Source: an uncultured Paracoccaceae bacterium (GTDB lineage Bacteria; Pseudomonadota; Alphaproteobacteria; Rhodobacterales; Rhodobacteraceae). Taken from it: a DNA stretch of 33,359 nucleotides. The notes below the pieces were generated by a model. The model saw nothing but the letters and a program-made list of their open reading frames with translations. It was not told the origin of the DNA and made no database searches. Made by a program: the position numbers and the translations under genes. Numbering within the stretch: the stretch's first letter is position 1; each line of letters starts with the position of its first letter. Where the stretch lies: positions 1 through 33,359 of the forward strand of contig CAJXWO010000033.1 in NCBI GenBank assembly GCA_913062865.1, in the 5' to 3' direction. Shown piece by piece: positions 1 to 6,058 of the stretch.

Positions 1-52
1 GGATGACACCCGTCCAGAAACTGACGATGGCCGCGTAAATTCTACGACCGAG

Positions 53-70
53 CCCCCGCAAAAACGGGGG
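53..70 (-). terminator. GC-rich hairpin downstream of the 91-495 gene
   Basis: CCCCCG (53-58) pairs with CGGGGG (65-70) around an A-rich 6-base loop. It lies about 20 bases past the stop codon of the minus-strand gene at 91-495, where a terminator would be expected. No T-run follows on the minus strand, so termination is only a possibility. Confidence 0.3.
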
Positions 71-90
71 GATTACCATGCGTCCGGGCA

Positions 91-495
91 TCATTGCCGT
101 CGTTCCCATTGGGAGATTTCCCAGTCGTGAATTCTGCAGAATAGAAAGAAGAACTCCAAGCGGTCGATGCGTTTCGTTATTTTTTTCGGCTCGCCTGTCT
201 TCTCATCTGCAGCGAGGAAGGTGCTGACCCATCTCATCTCTAGGCACTCTCCGCAGACCTCGTGGATGTCAGGGACGTCATAGGGATGACCATCGTGGTA
301 GCGGATGCAATCGTCATATAAGAAGATCAGCGAAAAGGCTTCTGCCCATTGCCGTCTTCCACCGACATGTTCGCTATGCCGCCGGGCGGGCAACCACACT
401 TCCTCAATGTAGAATTTCTTATGCCGAAAGTACCGTGCTGGGGGAATTAGGAACTCTGGCCTCTCATCATGAGGGCCGCCGCGAAAATGCTTCAT
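91..495 (-). CDS. hypothetical protein, 134 aa, element cargo
   Basis: I do not recognise the family. The start is supported by AAGGA (complement of 505-509) 9 bases upstream of the ATG. The product is rich in charged and aromatic residues, with no signal peptide and no clear membrane segment. A short hydrophobic stretch FFFLFC sits at 115-120. A CGEC pair (C81, C84) and a later C120/H123 could bind a metal or form disulfides, but this is speculative. It lies in the integrated element bounded by the recombinase and tRNA-Arg, so it is probably accessory cargo. Its codon use is less GC-biased than that of the housekeeping genes to the right, which fits transfer. No function is proposed. Confidence 0.5.
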   Translation of the reverse strand: MKHFRGGPHDERPEFLIPPARYFRHKKFYIEEVWLPARRHSEHVGGRRQWAEAFSLIFLYDDCIRYHDGHPYDVPDIHEVCGECLEMRWVSTFLAADEKTGEPKKITKRIDRLEFFFLFCRIHDWEISQWERRQ

Positions 496-609
496 CGTCT
501 CGGTCCTTCTGTTGTTTCAGGAGGACATGACGACCAGTCCGGCACAGCTATCCCGTGCGCCCGAGGGAGGTCCGGGCGGGATCAGGAGCATTCGCGCAGG
601 GGTGATCAG

Positions 610-637
610 GCCGTCACGTCAGTTTCTGACGGGCGGC
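610..637. repeat. imperfect inverted repeat
   Basis: CGTCAG-TTT-CTGACG (617-631) is perfect, and the flanks GCCGTCA and GGGCGGC extend it with one bulge and one mismatch to about 12 pairs. No T-run follows on either strand. It could be an RNA hairpin or a protein-binding site. Confidence 0.4.
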
Positions 638-673
638 GCACCAGCGTCTGCAAGGTTGTGGAAGTTACTCCGA

Positions 674-790
674 CTAGCAGCTCCGCCGCGCGGCCCATGC
701 GGACACCGCAGCGACTGCTACGGGTTCCTCTGCCATGACCACATACGGGTATGCGGTCGTACCGATAGTCGGGATGAACGTGTTTGCCAT
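674..790 (-). CDS. possible small protein, 38 aa
   Basis: The ATG at 790-788 (minus) is preceded by AGGAGA at a good spacing of about 7 bases. The frame runs 38 codons to a TAG at 676-674. The product starts MANTFIPTIGTTAYPYVVMA and turns Ala/Arg-rich at the end. No family is recognised. The strong ribosome-binding site is the only real support. It may be a remnant of a longer gene, or chance. Confidence 0.25.
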   Translation of the reverse strand: MANTFIPTIGTTAYPYVVMAEEPVAVAAVSAWAARRSC

Positions 791-1079
791 AGGCGTTCTC
801 CTGCTCGGTTGGCAGGGCCGGATGTTCGGCCTGCGATAGGGGCGAGTTAGCTCCTCTTGCTTGTGGTTGGACCCCGTATCGTGGGCGCAACCTTAACTGG
901 ATTACTCGATCTGGGTGATTCGGCGCAAGGGGGAAAGTTCAGCTCTGGTCACTTATGTCGCTGAAACGGCTATAGATGTTCCCGCTAGCTGCCCGGTCGC
1001 AGCCCGCCAATACCCCGGTCAAGCCCCGCCTCTCGCCAGAGGGTCTTTGACATTTACAAGGGGCAATTCGAGCGACTGC

Positions 1080-1100
1080 CACGTTGCGACCCGCAACGTG
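1080..1100. repeat. perfect 9-3-9 inverted repeat, candidate operator
   Basis: CACGTTGCG (1080-1088) and CGCAACGTG (1092-1100) are exact reverse complements separated by ACC. The site is 118 bases upstream of the ATG of the membrane-protein gene at 1219. Its length and symmetry fit a dimeric repressor or partition-type site. It could also form an RNA hairpin, but has no T-run. Confidence 0.45.
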
Positions 1101-1218
1101 CCCATGCCATGCCCGGCCCTCTCCCGTGCCTGCCCCTCAACCTTGCTGCTCATCCGGCATGCTCTGCTCAGGTGACCGACGTCGCCGAAGAGAGGATCAA
1201 CCAAGATCGGAGCAGAGA

Positions 1219-2373
1219 ATGACAGCACATTTCTTCCATGCGCAACATAATGAACCGGAGCAACCGCCAGGGGACGGGCGAGATCATCTGGCGTTCCTGC
1301 AGAACCTCGCCCTTATCGGCGCACTTCTGATTGGGTTCGCATCGTTCTTTGGGTTACGCGAGATACTGGCTGACAGCGGCGGCTTTGCCGCCTGGCTGAT
1401 CCCGCTGGCGCTCGCCGGAACGCTTTCCGCCCTGCTGGGCGGGGCCTGGCACAAGCTGCTGGAGCTTGCCTCAAGGCCGGTTTCGGAGAAGAGCACAATC
1501 CCGTTGACCCTTTTTGGCGGCGCTCTTCTGACAAAGGTGCATCTAGCCACTTCGGTCTGGTTCCTTTCGACGAGCCTCGGTGGCCATCACGCGCTTCAAG
1601 AACATCAATACCTCTACCTTACGGAAGTTCAGGTGGTCGCTGGTGCCATGAGCGCCGTCCATGCCTCTCAGGCTCCCAACCTGGACCGGTTCTCGCAAGC
1701 TGAGCGACAGATTCAGGACCTTTTGGACTGTGAAGTCGGGGGCGGGTGTGTCTCAGGAACCGCCGGTGACGGGCCCGTTGCCGATCAGATTAGGCGGGCT
1801 CTCCGCCTCTTTGGCGGTCAGCAGCGCGGGGCGGCAAGCATCCAGTCTGCTGGTCCTGAGATGATCGGGGAGATCATGATGATGATCGATGCCGCTAGGC
1901 ATGCAGCGAGGGAGGGCGATCATGCTGTGTTCGAACAGCTTGCCGCCCGGATCAGCGCCAACCTTCGCGCTGTTGGGGGCGTGTCCAGTGATGTGTCCCT
2001 GGGAAACCTGGGCAGCTTCTCCAGCATCCCTGAGGTTCAGGACATCTTGCGCGGGCTTCAGGGCAGTCTCTCTGGGCCGTCTGTCCTCACGGCTCTGCCG
2101 CAGGTGCCAGAGTATGAGCCGATTGATCGGGCCAAGGCCGTCTGGGTCTATGCAGACCGTGTTCCGTTCGCCTGGGCCGTCGCGGTGGCCGTGGACAGCC
2201 TCAACTTCCTCCTGCTTCTCCTAATGGTGTTCTCAGTCCATCTGAAGAGCCGCGAGGACCAGCACGCTGAGGCCCTTCAAAGCGAGGAGGATATCGAGGA
2301 CGTGCGCGAACGCCACTCCTCCGGCCCCTGGCAGGAGCCGCGCAAGCTCTCCGACAAGCGGCGTCGCCGGTAA
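1219..2373 (+). CDS. uncharacterised membrane protein, 384 aa
   Basis: I do not recognise a named family. The ATG at 1219 is chosen because GGAG (1209-1212) lies 6 bases upstream; the same frame is open further upstream, but that part has a non-coding, Arg/Pro/Cys-rich character. Hydrophobic segments are visible at about 27-46, 57-77, 94-118 and 317-341. Between the third and fourth lies a domain of about 200 residues, predicted periplasmic if the N-terminus is inside. It has helical stretches, Gly/Ser-rich loops and two cysteines (C171, C177). The C-terminal 45 residues are charged, end in KRRRR and should be cytoplasmic. A hairpin terminator follows the stop codon. It is cargo of the element next to the recombinase. 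A sensory, anti-phage or surface role cannot be told apart from sequence alone. Confidence 0.65.
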   Translation: MTAHFFHAQHNEPEQPPGDGRDHLAFLQNLALIGALLIGFASFFGLREILADSGGFAAWLIPLALAGTLSALLGGAWHKLLELASRPVSEKSTIPLTLFGGALLTKVHLATSVWFLSTSLGGHHALQEHQYLYLTEVQVVAGAMSAVHASQAPNLDRFSQAERQIQDLLDCEVGGGCVSGTAGDGPVADQIRRALRLFGGQQRGAASIQSAGPEMIGEIMMMIDAARHAAREGDHAVFEQLAARISANLRAVGGVSSDVSLGNLGSFSSIPEVQDILRGLQGSLSGPSVLTALPQVPEYEPIDRAKAVWVYADRVPFAWAVAVAVDSLNFLLLLLMVFSVHLKSREDQHAEALQSEEDIEDVRERHSSGPWQEPRKLSDKRRRR

Positions 2374-2396
2374 CCGCAGCGTGAGCAACGCGGGGG

Positions 2397-2420
2397 GAAA
2401 GGGGGCTTCGGCCCCCTTTC
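2397..2420 (+). terminator. hairpin terminator after the 384-aa membrane protein
   Basis: A perfect 10-bp stem (2397-2406 with 2411-2420) is closed by a TTCG tetraloop and lies 24 bases after the stop codon. The T-run is poor, so it is a strong hairpin but a less certain intrinsic terminator. The symmetry would work in both directions. Confidence 0.6.
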
Positions 2421-2572
2421 CTCATTCGAGGACCCGAGAAGCGCCCGCTTGGGTCCCCAGGACGGACCGGGGACACGCCAGCCGAATGCTAAAACGGTGT
2501 CATGACCCATGCCGCCCAAACTCTCTTCAATGCGCTGCAGCACAAGTGTTTCTGCGGGTTTGAGCGGTTCTG

Positions 2573-2581
2573 TGTTATACT
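2573..2581 (+). promoter_or_regulatory. extended -10 promoter of the recombinase unit
   Basis: TGTTATACT reads as TG-N-TATACT, an extended -10 element with one mismatch to TATAAT. No good -35 lies at 16-18 bp, as is usual for extended -10 promoters. Transcription from here would enter the hairpin at 2592-2640 and then the 2668-2970/recombinase unit. Confidence 0.4.
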
Positions 2582-2591
2582 GAAGACAGAG

Positions 2592-2640
2592 AAAGCGGAT
2601 GTGAGAGCGCCTTGAGCGCCGCATCCGCTTTTTTGTTTTT
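2592..2640 (+). terminator. strong intrinsic terminator or attenuator ahead of the recombinase unit
   Basis: AAAGCGGATG (2592-2601) pairs with CATCCGCTTT (2622-2631), with an inner GCGC/GCGC pairing. A TTTTTTGTTTTT tract follows. This is the best rho-independent terminator in the left part of the window. It sits between the candidate promoter at 2573 and the ATG at 2668, so it would either end a transcript of about 50 nt or attenuate the recombinase operon. Confidence 0.65.
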
Positions 2641-2655
2641 GACCAATTGTCAAAA
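2637..2655. promoter_or_regulatory. 7-5-7 inverted repeat before the ribosome-binding site
   Basis: TTTTGAC (2637-2643) and GTCAAAA (2649-2655) are exact reverse complements around CAATT. The right arm ends one base before the AGGAGG (2657-2662) of the next gene. It could be an operator, or a small hairpin limiting translation. Its overlap with the terminator T-run makes part of the symmetry uncertain. Confidence 0.4.
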
Positions 2656-2667
2656 CAGGAGGCAGTA

Positions 2668-2970
2668 ATGGAAAGGAAAAATGGCTCGCAAGATGTGAGC
2701 AAGCAGGCAAAGCGTATCGAAGTCGATGTCGCGAAATATGACGGCATGATCGATGATCCAAGCTTGAGTGATGCCGACAGAGCGGCGATCATCGAGGCTC
2801 TCTGGAGTATCATTTGCATCAGCGTTGACCTCGGCTTTGAAGTTCACCCGGTGCAGGAAGCACAAAAGGCTTCTCCCGGAGTCGGCGATGCGCTAAACTG
2901 CAAGAACATCAAGGAAAAACAACAATGTAAGAAGGAGGCGGCACTGAATGAGCCGCGTCCGGGAGAATGA
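2668..2970 (+). CDS. small conserved-looking protein coupled to the recombinase, 100 aa
   Basis: The ATG at 2668 has a near-ideal AGGAGG (2657-2662) 5 bases upstream; an in-frame TTG at 2647 is less likely. The product is soluble and charged at both ends, with a hydrophobic core IIEALWSIICISVDLGFEVH in the middle. From memory, similar short proteins with an ALWSI-x-x-x-x-VDLGF-x-V-HPVQ segment often precede recombinase genes in alphaproteobacteria; this was not searched. The last 23 bases overlap the recombinase ORF in another frame, and the recombinase Shine-Dalgarno lies inside this gene, so the two are probably translationally coupled. A role as an accessory or directionality factor is a guess from position only. 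Confidence 0.65.
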   Translation: MERKNGSQDVSKQAKRIEVDVAKYDGMIDDPSLSDADRAAIIEALWSIICISVDLGFEVHPVQEAQKASPGVGDALNCKNIKEKQQCKKEAALNEPRPGE

Positions 2971-4552
2971 GTCCATGGCACGCCAAACTCTTGACCAAGC
3001 GTTCGAAGCTCACCTGAAAGCAGTGGCCTACGGGCGGGTTTCCAGCACCAAGCAACGTACGCAAGGTGACGGCCTGAACTCACAGGAGTCGCGCTGCCGA
3101 GAGTACGCCCGGTATAAGGGCTACGAGATTGTCGAGGTATTTCAGGACGACACGACCGGGCAGGTTATGGATCGCCCTGGAATGAAAGCAATGCTGGAAT
3201 TCCTCAGAAAGAAAAAGGGTGAAGGCTATATTGTCATTATCGATGATATTTCGCGCTTGGCCCGCAATATTGAAACGCATTTCCAGCTCCGAAAAACGCT
3301 TAAGCAGGTCGGCGCGAAACTCGAAAGCCCCTCTATTGAATTCGGAGAAGATTCAGACGCCATTCTGGTCGAGAACCTGCTCGCCTCGGTGTCGCAACAT
3401 CAGGCACAGAAGAACGGCGAACAGACCATCAACCGGATGCGCGGTCGCGCGATGAACGGCTACTACGTCTTCAAGGCTGTGATCGGCTATCGCTTTGAGC
3501 GTGTGCCCGGCCACGGCAAACTGCTCGTTCGCGACGAACCGATTGCCTCGATCATTCAGGAAGCGCTCGAAGGCTATGCCTCGGGGCGCTTTCAAACGCA
3601 GGTTGAGGTCAAGCGCTTCCTTGAAGCGCAGGAGGCCTATCCCAAAGACCTGCCGAACGGGGAGATTCGTAATCAGCGCATCTATGAGCTGCTGACGCGC
3701 GTTCTCTACGCTGGCTATATCGAGGTTCCCAACTGGAACGTACCCCTGCGCGAAGGCAAGCATGAAGGATTGATCAGCTACACGACCTTCCAGAAGATTC
3801 AGGACCGGCTGACCGGCACGGCCAAAGCCCCCGCTCGTAAAGACATCAATGCTGACTTCCCTCTTCGAGGCTTCATCCTCTGCGATGATTGCCAGAAGCC
3901 GCTGACAGCCTGTTGGTCGAAGAGCAAGACGGGCACAAAGCACCCCTACTATCTCTGTCCGAACAAGGCCTGTGTGAGCTACAGGAAGTCGATCCGGCGT
4001 GATGTGCTCGAAGCCGACTTCGAGGCGCTCCTGAAGGGCCTACAGCCCACCAAGGGTCTCTTCAAAGTCGCTAAGGCGATGTTCCACGACGCATGGGAGA
4101 TGCGTCTGACGCAAGCCAGCGAAGCCGCCAAGTCCTTCCAAAAGCGGGCGAAGGACGCTGAAGCAAAGATCGAGCAACTCATGGACAGGATCGTCGATGC
4201 TACCAGCGACTCCCTGATCAAGGCCTACGAAGGCCGGATCACGAAGCTGGAGCAGGAGCGGGCTCTATGCCGTGAGCAGGAGCAGCAAATCGCCCGTCCG
4301 AAGCATACTATGGAGGAGTCGTTCGAACTCGCCCTGACGTTTCTATCAAGTCCTTGGAAAATATGGGAAAATGCCGATCTGGCCTGGAAGAAAACGGTGC
4401 TTAGACTGGCCTTTGCCACCCCTGTTTCCTACTCTCGAAATGAGGGTGTTCGAACCCCAATTTTGACCTTTCCGTTCAAGGCCTTAGAGGGTTTTTCAGG
4501 GTGTGAAAACAGAATGGCGCACCGGGGAGGATTCGAACCCCCGACCCCTTGA
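2948..4552 (+). CDS. large serine site-specific recombinase
   Basis: This is a 534-residue recombinase expected to integrate and excise the element. The N-terminal resolvase fold (about 24-160) has YGRVSS, giving catalytic Ser32 and Arg30, and an IDDISRLAR segment (about 98-106) matching the DRLxR arginine region. The recombinase domain (about 170-290) follows. A zinc-ribbon comes next with C312, C315, C337 and C342, then a coiled-coil-rich stretch (about 380-450). The ATG at 2948 has GGAGG (2934-2938) 9 bases upstream; the ATG at 2975 is an alternative. The final 12-13 codons (from about 4515) are antisense tRNA-Arg sequence, ending GGFEPPTP, so the stop codon is supplied by the tRNA gene. 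The true C-terminus of the protein encoded by the excised element may therefore differ. Confidence 0.93.
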   Translation: MSRVRENESMARQTLDQAFEAHLKAVAYGRVSSTKQRTQGDGLNSQESRCREYARYKGYEIVEVFQDDTTGQVMDRPGMKAMLEFLRKKKGEGYIVIIDDISRLARNIETHFQLRKTLKQVGAKLESPSIEFGEDSDAILVENLLASVSQHQAQKNGEQTINRMRGRAMNGYYVFKAVIGYRFERVPGHGKLLVRDEPIASIIQEALEGYASGRFQTQVEVKRFLEAQEAYPKDLPNGEIRNQRIYELLTRVLYAGYIEVPNWNVPLREGKHEGLISYTTFQKIQDRLTGTAKAPARKDINADFPLRGFILCDDCQKPLTACWSKSKTGTKHPYYLCPNKACVSYRKSIRRDVLEADFEALLKGLQPTKGLFKVAKAMFHDAWEMRLTQASEAAKSFQKRAKDAEAKIEQLMDRIVDATSDSLIKAYEGRITKLEQERALCREQEQQIARPKHTMEESFELALTFLSSPWKIWENADLAWKKTVLRLAFATPVSYSRNEGVRTPILTFPFKALEGFSGCENRMAHRGGFEPPTP

Positions 4553-4591
4553 TTCGTAGTCAAGTACTCTATCCAGCTGAGCTACCGGTGC
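4515..4591 (-). tRNA. tRNA-Arg (anticodon ACG)
   Basis: On the minus strand the 7-bp acceptor GCACCGG pairs with CCGGTGC, followed by discriminator G and an encoded CCA (4517-4515). The D-arm GCTC...GAGT, anticodon stem CTTGA/TCAAG and T-arm GGGGG-TTCGAAT-CCTCC are all present. The anticodon ACG is at 4557-4555; its first A is normally changed to inosine to read CGU, CGC and CGA. The 3' half is the likely attachment site of the element to the left, whose recombinase ORF overlaps it by 38 bases on the other strand. The gene is structurally complete. Confidence 0.97.
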
Positions 4592-4601
4592 GTGGAGGCG
4601 T

Positions 4602-4630
4602 GGAATAGCCCCAAGGATTTGGCTTTGCAA
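4602..4630 (-). promoter_or_regulatory. promoter of tRNA-Arg
   Basis: On the minus strand TTGCAA (4630-4625) is separated by exactly 17 bases from TATTCC (4607-4602). The predicted start is 5-8 bases before the tRNA 5' end. The promoter is on the chromosomal side, so integration leaves tRNA expression intact. Confidence 0.6.
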
Positions 4631-4649
4631 GCGGAAACCCGAGGATTTT

Positions 4650-6038
4650 TCACGCGTTCAACATCTCTCCCTTCGGAATGCGGATTTCGAAGGCCGTACC
4701 ATCGGGTCCGGTGTCCAGAAGACGCAGCGATCCGCCATGCCCGCGCACCAGTTCCGCTGAAATCGCAAGGCCCAGTCCGGCCCCCCCCCGGCGCGCGCCG
4801 CCCTGGAAGGCGGTAAACAGATGCTCCTGCGCCTTGGGTGGCAGGCCCGGCCCGGTGTCGCGCACGATGATGGTCCAGCCCGTGTCGTCCTCGCGGGCAT
4901 GGACGCTGATCTCGCCGGGCGTGCCATGGGCCATGATGGCCTGGCGCGCGTTACGCACCAAGTTCGAGATGACCCGGAACAGCTGTTCGCTGTCGGCGCG
5001 AAGGGTCATGGTGCCGGGCACGTCCTCGGCAAAGCTCAGGTCATGGTCGCCGGCCGCGAGCCGCTCGCTGTCGATCACGTCGGCCACGATGTCGGCAAGG
5101 TAGACCACGCTGAGCGAGGGCGGCGGCTCTTCGGCCTTGCCAAAGGCCAGCGTGCCCTCGCACAGATTGACCGCACGGGTGATCGAATTGACGAGCTTGG
5201 GGGCCATGCGCTGAACGGTGGGGTCCTCGCTTGTCTCGATGCGGTCCACGAACAGCTGGGCCGAGGTCAGGATATTGCGCAAATCGTGGCTGATCTTGGC
5301 GACCGCACCCCCCAGCTGCGCAAGACGCTCCTTCTGGCGCAGCGCGCCGGTCAGCTGGGTCTGAAGCCCCTGCAACGCCTCTTCCGCCTCTCGCAGTTCG
5401 GTGACGCCGGCGCCGGGCGTGATGATGCGGCGCGTGTCCTCGGGGGCTTCGGCATAGCTTTTCATGTGCCGCACCACGCCCTTGATCGGCAACACCAGAA
5501 AGCGGCGCACCACTATGAACAGCAGCGTGGCCGTGAAGATCGAGATCACCGCCGACAGGATCAGGATGCGCAGGCCGTAGTCCAGCATCGACGCGCGCAG
5601 ATCGCTGGTGTCCAGCGTGATCTCGATCAGCAGACCCGCATCCTGAACCGGACTTCCGATCACCCGGATGATGCGTGGCTCCGGGTCGGCCAGCCGCGCG
5701 ATGGCATCGCGGATCAGCGTCAGACCGGTCGCATCGCGCAAATCATAGGTGGCATGGATCGGGGCCGGAATGGGCGAGGACAGCACGAGCTGCCGCGCCG
5801 CATCGCGCCGCAGCACCACGTTGTAGACGCCCGCATTGCGCAACAGCTCGTCTTCCAGATCCGCGTCGATCATCTCCGTGGCCAAGAGTGCCAGGGACGC
5901 AATCTGCGCCCGTTCCAGCCGGGACAACAGCACATCCTCGCGAAACCGCGCGATCGACGGCACGAAGATCAGGACCTCCGCCAGCATCACGAAGACGACG
6001 GTCAGGATCAGGAAGCGGCCGGAAAGCGAGTTGAGCAT
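4650..6038 (-). CDS. orphan sensor histidine kinase, 462 aa
   Basis: This is a membrane-bound kinase. Two transmembrane segments (about 8-28 and 157-178) frame a periplasmic sensor domain of about 125 residues that I cannot assign. A HAMP-like linker (about 180-235) follows. The dimerisation helix carries KISHDLRN with phospho-acceptor His251. The ATPase domain shows the N-box NLVRNARQA (359-367), the G1 box DTGPG (394-398) and the G2 box GGAGLGLAI (418-426). No response regulator is encoded nearby, so the partner is elsewhere. It is the third gene of a minus-strand unit, 20 bases after the FAD oxidoreductase gene, suggesting a shared transcript with the VTT protein and a link to redox or envelope state. 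That link is inferred from position only. Confidence 0.9.
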   Translation of the reverse strand: MLNSLSGRFLILTVVFVMLAEVLIFVPSIARFREDVLLSRLERAQIASLALLATEMIDADLEDELLRNAGVYNVVLRRDAARQLVLSSPIPAPIHATYDLRDATGLTLIRDAIARLADPEPRIIRVIGSPVQDAGLLIEITLDTSDLRASMLDYGLRILILSAVISIFTATLLFIVVRRFLVLPIKGVVRHMKSYAEAPEDTRRIITPGAGVTELREAEEALQGLQTQLTGALRQKERLAQLGGAVAKISHDLRNILTSAQLFVDRIETSEDPTVQRMAPKLVNSITRAVNLCEGTLAFGKAEEPPPSLSVVYLADIVADVIDSERLAAGDHDLSFAEDVPGTMTLRADSEQLFRVISNLVRNARQAIMAHGTPGEISVHAREDDTGWTIIVRDTGPGLPPKAQEHLFTAFQGGARRGGAGLGLAISAELVRGHGGSLRLLDTGPDGTAFEIRIPKGEMLNA

Positions 6039-6058
6039 GGGCGTCTGTCAGGGTCTCC

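Larger units (their letters stand above)
496..1218. other. 723-bp region without a confident gene
   Basis: No reading frame here has both good coding character and a good start. It contains an imperfect inverted repeat at 610-637, a possible 38-codon ORF at 674-790 (minus) and a perfect 9-3-9 inverted repeat at 1080-1100. A TTGACA at 1047-1052 has no acceptable -10 partner. It may be decayed cargo or a regulatory region of the element. Confidence 0.5.

Noticed and set aside
527-850. Plus-strand frame with AGGAGG before an ATG
   Set aside because: The spacing of 3 bases is too short, and the product is rich in Arg, Pro, Cys and Gly with no protein-like pattern.
1047-1052. Consensus TTGACA
   Set aside because: No acceptable -10 at 15-19 bases downstream.
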